From positions 32,237 through 96,236 of the forward strand of contig CAKORR010000005.1 in assembly GCA_934101595.1 (NCBI GenBank): DNA of 64,000 bases, read 5' to 3'. A program made the translations under genes and the position numbers. The DNA comes from an uncultured Bacilli bacterium (GTDB lineage: Bacteria; Bacillota_I; Bacilli_A; RF39; UBA660). Of the stretch, positions 16,623-25,204 are shown one piece after another. The notes beneath the pieces were generated by a model. That model was not told the DNA's origin, ran no database searches, and was given only the letters and a program-made list of their open reading frames with translations. Positions within the stretch are counted from its first letter, which is position 1. Every line of letters begins with the position of its first letter.

Positions 16623-17501
16623 ATGAAAAAACAATTAAAAGAATTATTTAAACTAAACAAGGAGGCTATTTCTAAAAATAAACCAGTTAAAATTACAAAT
16701 TTAACTCAATATAGAAAAGAGTTAGAAAAAGGTACAACTGATTTTGATTTTAGTGAACTAAACGTAAATGATGATGATATTCAAAATATTAATCTAGAAA
16801 ATTTGAATTTAGACATTGATTTAAGAGAAGTTTTTGTGCCTTTTAATGGTTCACAATTATTTGGAAAAAGTGTGCTTTTACCAATTGTTAAAGAACCAGG
16901 AGATTCTTTTTTAAACATCTCGAATTCAAGATTAGCTGGAAATAATGTATCAGGAAGCTTAGATAAATTTGGTGATGACTTATATGGTAATCAAACATAT
17001 ATTTGGTATAGTGAAGAAACATTTGATGATGAGTACAAGTCAAAATATCCACAATTTTTCTTATCGAAAGACGCTCCTGAAGAATTGCGTCAAAAATATT
17101 ATAATCCTATTATGGTTTCTAGAGAAATAATTGATTTAAGTCATATAACTGCCGATAGCGAAGAAAATAAATATATAAAAATTCAGGTACCTGTAAGACA
17201 AACTTTAACTATTGATGAATACTTAAAATATTATGAATTTTTAAAAGGAAAGTATTTAGGAAATTTTTATATTAACGAGCAAGATTTATTGCAAATTGAT
17301 ATAATCGAAAGATATGGATTAGAACGAAGAGAAGAAATTTTAAGTCATATTAAAAGTAGAATAAACATTATTAACCAAATTGCTGAATGTGAGAATTACA
17401 ATATAAATGAAATTAGCGACAAAGACGTTTGTTTATCATTAAAACTTAGATTGAAAAAAGAAGATTTTAAAGAAATAAATAAACTACCAAATAATTGGTA
17501 G
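16623..17501 (+). CDS. Unknown cargo protein of the serine-recombinase element
   Basis: A 292-residue soluble protein I do not recognise. Residues 1-35 are basic and helical. Residues 40-85 are acidic with regularly spaced Leu/Ile (NINLENLNLDIDL), like the short leucine-patterned stretches seen where bacterial proteins give a predicted position on the cell surface or list. A mixed middle (GSQLFGKSVLLPIV, TYIWYSEETF) is followed by a helical C-terminus. AAGGAGG precedes ATG 16623. It is opposite in direction to the recombinase and carries its own terminator. A selfish or defence role is conceivable but unsupported. Confidence 0.6.
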   Translation: MKKQLKELFKLNKEAISKNKPVKITNLTQYRKELEKGTTDFDFSELNVNDDDIQNINLENLNLDIDLREVFVPFNGSQLFGKSVLLPIVKEPGDSFLNISNSRLAGNNVSGSLDKFGDDLYGNQTYIWYSEETFDDEYKSKYPQFFLSKDAPEELRQKYYNPIMVSREIIDLSHITADSEENKYIKIQVPVRQTLTIDEYLKYYEFLKGKYLGNFYINEQDLLQIDIIERYGLERREEILSHIKSRINIINQIAECENYNINEISDKDVCLSLKLRLKKEDFKEINKLPNNW

Positions 17502-17507
17502 TTTTAT
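17481..17507 (+). terminator. Terminator built into the cargo gene end
   Basis: AAACTACCA (17481-17489) pairs with TGGTAGTTT (17496-17504). The stem includes the last codons and the TAG stop of the cargo gene. Confidence 0.75.
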
Positions 17508-17514
17508 TTAATAT

Positions 17515-18006
17515 TTATATTTTATTTGGTGATGCATAAAAAAAACAATCTTCAGGAATGTTGTGTAACATCAAGGCAACAGCTATTTTAATACCTAGGG
17601 ATATATCTGCATAGCTAGACATAAATGATGCTATACCCTCCGGAAAATTATGAACCATTAATGCTATCATATTTAATATTCCTAATTTATACAAACTTTT
17701 TTCATTTTTTGAAAATTTAACAATAAATTTATTAATTATCAATATAATTAATGTTCCCAGTAAGAAGAAAACAATTAAAATTAAATTAGTTGTAAAAGCT
17801 GAATAGGTTTTTAAAAGATTAATAAATGACTCAGGTATTAATTCAAAGATGCTTATAGATATCATTATAGCAAGCGAAAAGCTTAAACATAGAGTAATAA
17901 ATTTGTTTTGGTTTTCCTTTTTAATATTAATGAATGAAAATAAACCACCAATCATAGTTGCAAACCCTGCCACTGAAGAAATTATTAATGCATATATTAG
18001 TTTCAT
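17515..18006 (-). pseudogene. ZIP metal transporter, N-terminal fragment
   Basis: The first ~151 residues of a ZIP transporter. They include about four membrane helices, the HNFPEG metal site of helix 4, and the beginning of the helix-5 site, which stops at HNIPE. The element then contributes about eleven foreign codons (17515-17551) to a stop. Without the remaining three helices it cannot transport metal. The partner fragment is at 14405-14709. The intact gene would have given about 250 residues, normal for ZIP proteins. Confidence 0.9.
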
Positions 18007-18135
18007 GTAACCACCAATTAATTATATGTTTTATACATAATTTATATTTTGAAATTAATTAAAAGGTAATAATTACCAAACTAATTAGGGGTATTTTTCC
18101 TATTTCTGTCCATACTATAAATAGGAGGTAAGATT

Positions 18136-18237
18136 ATGGAAAGAAATTCAAGCAAAGCAAAGAATTCTAATTCAGCAAGAGAAAAAGCACGTAAATCAAG
18201 TGCTAGATGTTCAAATGCTAGAAATAACAGAAAATAA
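18136..18237 (+). CDS. 33-residue Ser/Asn/Arg/Lys-rich small protein
   Basis: A short gene with a perfect AGGAGG 8 bases before its ATG. The product begins MERNSSKAKNSNSAREKARK and continues with the same composition to NARNNRK; it has one cysteine and is very basic. Similar repetitive Asn/Ser/Lys micro-proteins occur in spore-forming Firmicutes, so a spore or nucleic-acid packing role is possible. The family is not identified. It sits between the broken ZIP gene and xerD, convergent with xerD. Confidence 0.6.
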   Translation: MERNSSKAKNSNSAREKARKSSARCSNARNNRK

Positions 18238-18262
18238 TTTTACAAAAATAAAAAGGAATGAT

Positions 18263-19144
18263 TTAAAATTCCTTTTTTTCATGGGGATGATTCTTGTAAT
18301 CATTCTTTATTTTTTCATTACTTAAATGAGTATATATTTGAGTAGTTGATATATCGCTATGCCCTAATAGTTCTTGAACTATTCTTAAATCAGCGCCATT
18401 ATTGATCATATGAGAAGCAAATGAGTGTCTTAAAGTATGGGGTGATATATCTTTTTTTATATTTTTTTCAAAACATATTTTTTTAATTATCTTAAAAAAG
18501 CCTTGTCTTGTCATTTGTCTACCAAAATTATTCAAAAAAACATATTCAGAGATATTATTTTTAAGGATTAAATTGCGGTAGGTTGTAATATAATCCTTTA
18601 AGTATGCCGAGGCAACTTCTCCAAACGGAATTAATCTTTCTTTACTTCCCTTTCCATAAACACGAATTAAATCATCAGTAAAAGAAATATTTGATATTTT
18701 TAAATTTATAAGTTCAGATACTCTAAGGCCTGTTGAATATAGTAATTCAAGCATAGCTTTATTACGATAATCCAAAGGTGTTTTAGTTAGTATATCAAGA
18801 AGAATGTCTACCTCCTCTATTGTTAAAAAATTAGGTAATTTTTTTCTTAATTTTGGCTGAGATATATCTTCAGTTGGATTTATTTTAATCCTACCAATAA
18901 AATTTAAATATTTATAAAAAGTTTTTAATACTGTCAAATAATGAGCTCTTGTGGTATCACTCTTCTCTCTATTCATTTCCAAGAATTTTTTTACATCTTT
19001 TCTAGTTACATTAGTAGTATCTTTTTTGGATAAAGAATTTAAAAATAATTGTAAATTTTCTTCATATGATTTGACAGTATTTTCGCTTAATTTTCTTTCA
19101 TATTTTAAGTAATCTAAGAAATCTAAAATATTTTGATCTTCCAT
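18263..19144 (-). CDS. xerD: Tyrosine recombinase XerD/XerC type
   Basis: It resolves chromosome dimers at dif with its partner Xer protein. The N-terminal SAM-like domain covers about residues 1-90. The catalytic residues are Arg in STGLRVSEL, Lys in GKGSKER, the HTLRHSFASHM box, GHSDISTTQ, and Tyr in IYTH. At 293 residues it is a normal Xer protein. It lies about 4.5 kb from the right prophage junction. It is the only Xer-type gene in the window, and the prophage without a recombinase probably depends on it. XerC versus XerD cannot be decided by eye. Confidence 0.92.
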   Translation of the reverse strand: MEDQNILDFLDYLKYERKLSENTVKSYEENLQLFLNSLSKKDTTNVTRKDVKKFLEMNREKSDTTRAHYLTVLKTFYKYLNFIGRIKINPTEDISQPKLRKKLPNFLTIEEVDILLDILTKTPLDYRNKAMLELLYSTGLRVSELINLKISNISFTDDLIRVYGKGSKERLIPFGEVASAYLKDYITTYRNLILKNNISEYVFLNNFGRQMTRQGFFKIIKKICFEKNIKKDISPHTLRHSFASHMINNGADLRIVQELLGHSDISTTQIYTHLSNEKIKNDYKNHPHEKKEF

Positions 19145-19223
19145 AAAATCACACTCGCTAAAATAATTATATCTCTAAAATCATTTTTTGGCAAAATATG
19201 ATATAATAAATAATGGTGATTTT

Positions 19224-20441
19224 ATGGAACTACTAGCTAATATGTTAAGACCTAAAAAACTATCCGAAGTTATTGGCCAAACTCATTTAATTGGTAAAGA
19301 TAAAATAATAACAAATATGATCCAAAACAAAAAGCTTTTTTCAATGATTTTATATGGTCGCCCTGGCATTGGTAAAACAAGTATTGCCAATGCCATAGTT
19401 GGTGAACTAGATATTAAGTATCGCTTTTTAAATGCAACAGTAAACAATAAAAATGATTTTGATATAGCCATTGAAGAAGCGAAAATGTATGGCGAAATGA
19501 TACTCATAATTGATGAAATACATCGTATGAATAAGGATAAGCAAGATATTCTTTTACCGCATATCGAATCAGGGTTAATTATTTTAATTGGGTTAACTAC
19601 TTCCAACCCATACCATAAAATTAACCCTGCAATACGAAGCAGGTGCCAAATATTTGAATTACATGATTTGACTGATCAAGAATTATTGGAAGGATTAAAA
19701 AAGGCCACAAAGTTTTTGAAAGATGTAAAGATTGATGATGAGGCTCTTTCTTTTATAGTATCTTATGCAAATGGTGATTTAAGGAGCGCTATCAATTTTC
19801 TAGAAATTGCATATTATTCAAGTAATAATAAAGTTATAACAATTGATTTATTAAAAAAGATTAATTCTAAAGCTGTTTTCTTACATGACAAAAATGAGGA
19901 TGGACACTATGATGTGTTAAGTGCCTTTCAAAAATCGATTAGAGGAAGTGATCCTGACGCTGCTATTCATTATTTAGCGAGATTAATAGTGGCTGGGGAT
20001 TTAGACAGTATTTATAGACGGTTATCAGTTATTGCTTATGAGGATATTGGGCTTGCTAATCCAAGCATTGGTCCAAAGTTAATGGCTGCTATTCACGCCG
20101 CCGAACTAGTTGGCCTTCCAGAGGCTAGAATTCCTCTTGCTGAAATTACTATTGAAATGAGCTTATCACCTAAAAGTAATAGTGCTTATTTAGCGCTAGA
20201 TTCAGCCATTAAAGATATAGAAAGCGGTAATTCTGGCAGAGTGCCTGATCATATAAAAACCTCTTCTAAAACATATCTTTACCCTCATGATTATCCAAAC
20301 GATTATGTGTATCAAGAATACTTACCAAAAAAACTTGCTGATAAAAAGTATTACACCCCTAAAAAAAATGGCTATGAAGCGACAATTAAAGCTATTTACG
20401 ATAAATTAGAGAATATAAAAAGCAAAAATAATCATTCATAA
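19224..20441 (+). CDS. rarA: Replication-associated recombination AAA+ ATPase RarA/MgsA
   Basis: RarA acts at stalled replication forks. The AAA+ core is clear: Walker A GRPGIGKTSIANA (about residue 47), Walker B LIIDEIHR, sensor 1 TTSNP and arginine finger AIRSRC. The C-terminal tetramerisation region contains EDIGLANPS and the family end motif with YLPKKL. ATG 19224 follows GGTGAT; an upstream TTG is rejected. Bacillus has rarA next to tcdA (yrvM), and here tcdA lies 4 kb away with the sortase locus between. The last codons lie in the terminator stem. Confidence 0.95.
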   Translation: MELLANMLRPKKLSEVIGQTHLIGKDKIITNMIQNKKLFSMILYGRPGIGKTSIANAIVGELDIKYRFLNATVNNKNDFDIAIEEAKMYGEMILIIDEIHRMNKDKQDILLPHIESGLIILIGLTTSNPYHKINPAIRSRCQIFELHDLTDQELLEGLKKATKFLKDVKIDDEALSFIVSYANGDLRSAINFLEIAYYSSNNKVITIDLLKKINSKAVFLHDKNEDGHYDVLSAFQKSIRGSDPDAAIHYLARLIVAGDLDSIYRRLSVIAYEDIGLANPSIGPKLMAAIHAAELVGLPEARIPLAEITIEMSLSPKSNSAYLALDSAIKDIESGNSGRVPDHIKTSSKTYLYPHDYPNDYVYQEYLPKKLADKKYYTPKKNGYEATIKAIYDKLENIKSKNNHS

Positions 20442-20462
20442 TTAAATGAATGATTATTTTTT
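20427..20462 (+). terminator. Terminator overlapping the rarA stop
   Basis: AATAATCATTCAT (20427-20439) pairs with ATGAATGATTATT (20446-20458), followed by Ts. The stem contains the last rarA codons and stop and may also serve the convergent surface-protein gene. Confidence 0.85.
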
Positions 20463-20463
20463 A

Positions 20464-23400
20464 TTAATTTTCTTTTCTTCTTTTAATTTTTACTAAACCT
20501 AATAAAATAGATGACAATCCTAATACGCTTAGCCAAGGATTTGTATCAATTCCAGTTTTAGGAGGCTCTATATCTCCTTCTCCAGCTGACACATAATATA
20601 CTTTTATAACATTTTCATCGTTATTGTTTGAAATAGTAAGTGGAAGATTCTCTACTTTATCTAAGGCATAATATGTTGGCATTTTATCAGTATATGTTTC
20701 AACAACATCTAAGAAAGATTGATTTGTAAACACATCAGTTTTAGAACTATCTATTTCGCCATCTAGATAATATAAAACACTATAAGAAAGGTCAGTTCTT
20801 TTATTATATTTAAATACAATTTCGTTTAATGCTTCATTGTAATGAACTGTTAATGTTTTTCCCTTATCTTTAGTGGTATATCCATCAATATCTATTGGAT
20901 ATTCTTTAACCTCGCACATATAAGTTTGATTTTCAACTATTTTGCGTGGAGCGATTTCTTTATTAGTCTCAGCATCAATGTATTTTACAACATATCTTAA
21001 ATCATTTCTTTTCTCGTATAAAAATACTATAACATTCTCGCCTTCATCACTAATTGTAATCATTTTAATTGGCTCTGAAACAAGTTTGTATCCATCTATT
21101 TTAATATATTCTTCTTTTATAACATCTTTGTATTTTAGATTTCTTACTACCTTGTTATCACTAATTGAATTGCCTGTTTTTTTATCCAAATATTTAACTG
21201 CATAACTTAAATTATCTTTTATTTTGTAATAAAAAACTATTTCATTGTTTTCTACATCAATTTTAAGTTCTTTGGTTTTTTCATCATCTAATACATAGCC
21301 TTTTATATCTATGGCATCTTCTTTTACAACATTCCTGTATCTTTGATTTTTTACAACTTTTTCATTCTCTAGAGACTTACCAGTTTCTCTATCTAAGTAT
21401 TTTACTGTGTATTCTAAATCAGTTCTAATGGTATATCTAAATACTATTTCATTATTTTCGGTATTTATTTCGATTGATTTAGTATTATCACCCATTAATA
21501 TATAGCCTTTTATTTCAATTGCTTCTTCAGTATGAATAGATTTATATTCTTTATTTTTAATAGTTTTAGAGTTTGCAATTTCATTATTAGTTTCATCATC
21601 AACATAACGTACTTTAACACTATATTTCTTTCTTGGGTATAAGAATTCAATTACTTTATTTTCTTCATCAATAACCACATCTTTAGTGCTTTCTTCGGGC
21701 ATTAAATAACCTTTTAAAGCTGGTTTAGCAGTAAGATGAACATTTTCCATATAAGTTATATTATCAAACTTTTCATCGTCATATAAAGGTGTTCTGTCAA
21801 CTAAATCAAGATATCTTACAGTGTATTTGAAATCAGTTCTCTTGTAATAACAAACATTAATATAATTATCCTGATCTTTAACGACATATGAACCACTTTC
21901 ATGCATGTTAGATGAACTAACTACACCATTTTTATAGCCAAAACTTGGCTTATAAGCATTTAAAATATCATCATTTAATGTCACTTCGTCTAAAAATGTC
22001 TTATTTTCTTCAGTAGCACTACCAAGTTTATTTGAATTATCTTGTGAATCTTTAAAATAATTAATCGTATATTTTAAATTACTTTTTTTAGTGTAAATTA
22101 TATTTATAATATTTTTTTCGTTATCAATATTAATCACAAAGTCTTTATTTTCATTAATAGTGTTATATCCATCTGGCTTTTTTAGATTTTCATCAACATT
22201 AATTAGTGATCCAACCTCACCTTTTCCATTTAATCTATACAGTAAATTATCTTCTGACATACTGTCTTTATAATAATTAACTTGATAGTTACTTAAAATG
22301 TAATAAACTGATGAACTGTCAGAAATTTTAACAGAGTCTTTAGAGTTATTAGGCTTATCATATGAAACTTCCGCATATTCATTAGTTTCATTCCATCCAT
22401 TTGAAAGATGGCTTTCTAAAGCTTTTATTTTAAAACTTACACTACTACCAGTTTCAGTAATATTACCTATATCAAATGTTATTTCATTATCATTAATTGT
22501 AGCATTGGAAGGTGAAGCACTTCCAGGTATATATTCAAATCCTTCTTTTATTACATCTTTTATTTTAGCATTAGTTCCAGCTGGTGATGTAGTTGTAATA
22601 TTACTAGTTATAGCTTTAAAATCATCATTTAACTTATTTCCTGTATTAGCTAAATAAAAGTAACTAGGTTTTGTAGCAATATTTTGTAATAACTTTTTCT
22701 CGTCTTTATATTTATATTCTGGATCAAATCCAAAGCCTATTGTAAAAATATCATCAACGATACCTTTTGCATAATTTGCAGCGTTCATAGTATCATTAAC
22801 ATAATTTTCAGTAGTCCATTCTAAATCACCTGGTAAATCATAACTTTCTGGCATTCCGTCAGTAAGTAAAATAATATGTTTTGAGTCTTTACCATTCAAT
22901 TTATTAGCTGCTAAACGTAATCCAGCGGCAATATTAGTAGCAGATTCAAGGCCTGAAAATTCACCTTCAGAAAAATGACTCTCTTCAGCGGAAAAATCAG
23001 ATTTAGTAAATGCTTGCGATTTAAAATTCCTTTGTAATTTGGCATTATCCCCAAATTCAACTAAGGCTATTTTCGCTTTTGGATACTTCTTTAATAAACT
23101 CTTAGAAAATTCAATCGCTTTCTCTTTAGCAATATTTATTTTGTAATCATATTCACATTGCCAATCATATTCACATTCATTCTTTGACATTTTCCATGCC
23201 ATAGTTGTTGATATATCCAATACAAAAACTATATAAGGCACGGCTTCTTTAAATTCTGATGTAGTAACATTTTTGCCTTTAACGTCTAATGTAACTAAGT
23301 ATTCGCCATCAACATCTGTTTTACTTACTGTCTTAGTTAATTTAACATCTCCTGGTTTAGATAATGAGCCATTATCATTTACAGGATCTTTAATGTCCCA

Positions 23401-23511
23401 AGTTTTATTAGTATTTGCTAATACTATTCCATAATTTCCAAAATTTGAAAAAAGAATTGCAAATACCATAAAAATTCTTAATAAAAAATCAAATTTAGTA
23501 TTCTTTTTCAT
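20464..23511 (-). CDS. Sortase-anchored VWA surface adhesin with MucBP-like repeats
   Basis: A 1,015-residue cell-wall protein. A signal peptide (about 1-32) is followed by a von Willebrand A domain (about 90-310) with the metal site DISTT and LLTDGMPES. An SdrD/isopeptide-like spacer comes next. From about residue 405 there are eight repeats of 65-80 residues of the MucBP type, each opening like YTVKYLDRETG and centred on a DIKGY motif. It ends with EPPKTG, a hydrophobic helix and KIKRRKEN, a sortase signal. The sortase gene is directly upstream. It is probably an adhesin for mucus or host matrix. Confidence 0.9.
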   Translation of the reverse strand: MKKNTKFDFLLRIFMVFAILFSNFGNYGIVLANTNKTWDIKDPVNDNGSLSKPGDVKLTKTVSKTDVDGEYLVTLDVKGKNVTTSEFKEAVPYIVFVLDISTTMAWKMSKNECEYDWQCEYDYKINIAKEKAIEFSKSLLKKYPKAKIALVEFGDNAKLQRNFKSQAFTKSDFSAEESHFSEGEFSGLESATNIAAGLRLAANKLNGKDSKHIILLTDGMPESYDLPGDLEWTTENYVNDTMNAANYAKGIVDDIFTIGFGFDPEYKYKDEKKLLQNIATKPSYFYLANTGNKLNDDFKAITSNITTTSPAGTNAKIKDVIKEGFEYIPGSASPSNATINDNEITFDIGNITETGSSVSFKIKALESHLSNGWNETNEYAEVSYDKPNNSKDSVKISDSSSVYYILSNYQVNYYKDSMSEDNLLYRLNGKGEVGSLINVDENLKKPDGYNTINENKDFVINIDNEKNIINIIYTKKSNLKYTINYFKDSQDNSNKLGSATEENKTFLDEVTLNDDILNAYKPSFGYKNGVVSSSNMHESGSYVVKDQDNYINVCYYKRTDFKYTVRYLDLVDRTPLYDDEKFDNITYMENVHLTAKPALKGYLMPEESTKDVVIDEENKVIEFLYPRKKYSVKVRYVDDETNNEIANSKTIKNKEYKSIHTEEAIEIKGYILMGDNTKSIEINTENNEIVFRYTIRTDLEYTVKYLDRETGKSLENEKVVKNQRYRNVVKEDAIDIKGYVLDDEKTKELKIDVENNEIVFYYKIKDNLSYAVKYLDKKTGNSISDNKVVRNLKYKDVIKEEYIKIDGYKLVSEPIKMITISDEGENVIVFLYEKRNDLRYVVKYIDAETNKEIAPRKIVENQTYMCEVKEYPIDIDGYTTKDKGKTLTVHYNEALNEIVFKYNKRTDLSYSVLYYLDGEIDSSKTDVFTNQSFLDVVETYTDKMPTYYALDKVENLPLTISNNNDENVIKVYYVSAGEGDIEPPKTGIDTNPWLSVLGLSSILLGLVKIKRRKEN

Positions 23512-23522
23512 AGTTTTCCTCC

Positions 23523-24185
23523 TTAATTAATTTTTTTTGCACTTATGACTAAAAATGAATTTGCCGGTTTATAATAACATGTTTGTAGTGTGATAATTTT
23601 ATCATTTTTATTCACTGAAACATGAGTATCATAAATACTTTCTTCCTTGAGCCAATTTAAGTGTGTAATCCAATCGGAATCATTAAAACTAACAATAGTG
23701 TGAGGATATTTTTTAGCCTTTTTGATCATTATCGAAAAAATCTCCCACTTAGTCTCTTCAGAATTTAGATTTAAATAAATATACTTATTTTTAATATAAA
23801 AATCCTCATTTAAATAAAGTTCCAAATCATGAAAAACTGCATTTTTTAATGTTCTCGAATTATGACCATATATTAATAATTTACGGTCTATAATATTGTT
23901 ACGATAATCTAAAAACACTTTGTCTGGATATTTTAAATAAAATTTATTATCATTTGCCTGAAATATTTTTGTATTAATATTTGTGTTAGGAATTTTTATA
24001 TATCCTACGATGTTTTCATCTTTTATTTTGTCACTCTCTTTTTTATCTGTAACAATATCTTTATTATATTCGTTACTCTTAATAGTAGATACAGCCTTAT
24101 CATTGATGCTAATATTCTTATATCCAAAAGTAAATAATATTATTATCAATAAAAAGCTTGCCAGAACAACCTTTAAATTTTTCAC
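23523..24185 (-). CDS. Sortase (class B-like) dedicated to the VWA protein
   Basis: A membrane transpeptidase for anchoring surface proteins. An N-terminal anchor helix (KVVLASFLLIIILFTFGY) is followed by a sortase fold with IVGYIKIPNTNI, the catalytic His in LIYGHNSR and the catalytic Cys in ITLQTCYYKP. The arginine normally found about ten residues after the Cys is not visible: that stretch reads ANSFLVIS. GTG 24185 is preferred because GGGAG then has good spacing; GTG 24197 is too close. It lies 11 bases upstream of the adhesin gene in the same direction. Confidence 0.85.
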   Translation of the reverse strand: MKNLKVVLASFLLIIILFTFGYKNISINDKAVSTIKSNEYNKDIVTDKKESDKIKDENIVGYIKIPNTNINTKIFQANDNKFYLKYPDKVFLDYRNNIIDRKLLIYGHNSRTLKNAVFHDLELYLNEDFYIKNKYIYLNLNSEETKWEIFSIMIKKAKKYPHTIVSFNDSDWITHLNWLKEESIYDTHVSVNKNDKIITLQTCYYKPANSFLVISAKKIN

Positions 24186-24280
24186 AAAGGTCCACACTCC
24201 CTTTTAAGAATATTCGAACACACAATTAATAGTACCATATTAAAACGTAATGTCAACACTATTTGTCTTATAATGTCGTT

Positions 24281-24955
24281 TTAACGAATTAAGTCACTAA
24301 TCACATGGCTAGCAATTATAAATCCTGCAGCATTCGGTACAAAAGGTGTACTTCCGGGTACTCTATCGGAAACTTTTTTAGGAAGTTCGTCACTTGTTAA
24401 AACAACACATTTTTTTAAATTAATATGCTCATTTTTAACGATTTTTCTCATTACTTTAGCAACTGGATCATTCATAGTTTTATCTAAAGTAGTAATTTTT
24501 AGTTTGGTCGGATCAAAACGATTACCTGTACCAAGGCAAGTTATTAGTTTTCTATTATTATTAAAAGCATATTTTATAATATCTTTTTTAGTGGTTATCG
24601 TATCACAGGCATCAATTATATAATCATAATCATTAAGTATTTCCAAATTATTTTTAGTAAGAAAAGTAGCCAGAGCCGTAATATTACACTCAGGATTTAT
24701 GCTTTTTGCTCGTTTTTCGGCAACATCAACTTTTTTAAAACCAATATTATCCATATTAGTAATAATTTGCCTATTAAGATTAGTAATATCTACATTATCA
24801 TTATCAATTATTTTAATGTTTTTTATACCACTTCTTACTAGACCTTCTAAGACTGCTCCACCTACTCCTCCAACACCAACTATTACAACTTTAGCGTTTG
24901 CTATTTTTAAAAAATCACTTTCACTAATTATTTTCTTTAATCTATCAAATTGCAC
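24281..24955 (-). CDS. tcdA: tRNA threonylcarbamoyladenosine dehydratase TcdA
   Basis: TcdA cyclises t6A37 of tRNAs to ct6A. The ThiF/E1-like nucleotide-binding motif GVGGVGGAVLEGLVRSG is at about residue 27. IIDNDNVDITNLNRQ follows, then DACDTITTK and a C-terminal SDRVPGSTPFVPNAAG that is typical of TcdA. The start is GTG with a GGAGTG site. Bacillus yrvM lies next to the 6S-1 RNA gene, and here too a structured RNA gene lies just upstream. 224 residues is slightly short, with the C-terminal hydrophobic tail reduced. Confidence 0.92.
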   Translation of the reverse strand: MQFDRLKKIISESDFLKIANAKVVIVGVGGVGGAVLEGLVRSGIKNIKIIDNDNVDITNLNRQIITNMDNIGFKKVDVAEKRAKSINPECNITALATFLTKNNLEILNDYDYIIDACDTITTKKDIIKYAFNNNRKLITCLGTGNRFDPTKLKITTLDKTMNDPVAKVMRKIVKNEHINLKKCVVLTSDELPKKVSDRVPGSTPFVPNAAGFIIASHVISDLIR

Positions 24956-24969
24956 AATATCACTCCATT

Positions 24970-25148
24970 AAAAAACCCAAAAGGTAGTTTGCTGTGATAA
25001 AAAACCTGCACACGCAAGGTGGGTATGCACATGACTATCTTTAGGATCCTAATTCACTTAATGGATTAGTCTTCAACACGGATAATCAATTAGATTCCCT
25101 TATATATCACTTAGTCGGTTTTATGAAAAACAAACTATCCTTCCAGGT
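24970..25148 (-). ncRNA. 6S RNA-like structured RNA
   Basis: On the minus strand TATAAT (25160-25155) predicts a start near 25148. The first 18 bases pair with bases 24991-24975 in a 17-bp closing stem with one bulge. GTGATA/TATCAC continues the rod inward. Six Ts (24975-24970) end the RNA. The long rod with closed ends, the length of about 180 nt and the position beside tcdA, as for B. subtilis bsrA, all suggest 6S RNA, which binds RNA polymerase. I cannot confirm the central bubble. Confidence 0.68.
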
Positions 25149-25204
25149 ATTAATATTATAACATATTTTCTAATTCTAATACATAAAATTTATCATCTTT
25201 ACAT

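Larger units (their letters stand above)
14706..17555. mobile_element. Serine-recombinase element inserted in a ZIP transporter gene
   Basis: About 2.85 kb lies between two copies of TCAG (14706-14709 and 17552-17555). The host reading frame matches a ZIP transporter on both sides and rejoins in frame as HNIPE + GIGIAIP. It contains a large serine recombinase, a candidate short ORF and one unknown gene, with no conjugation or replication genes. The very short target repeat and absence of terminal inverted repeats fit large serine recombinase insertion rather than a DDE transposon. Confidence 0.88.

Noticed and set aside
20464..23511. Regularly spaced repeats that could suggest an array
   Set aside because: They are about 200 bp, diverged and in frame within one protein (MucBP-like repeats). 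No CRISPR array or cas gene was seen in the window.
24699..24971. Plus-strand hydrophobic reading frame
   Set aside because: It is antisense to the conserved tcdA coding sequence and has no ribosome-binding site.
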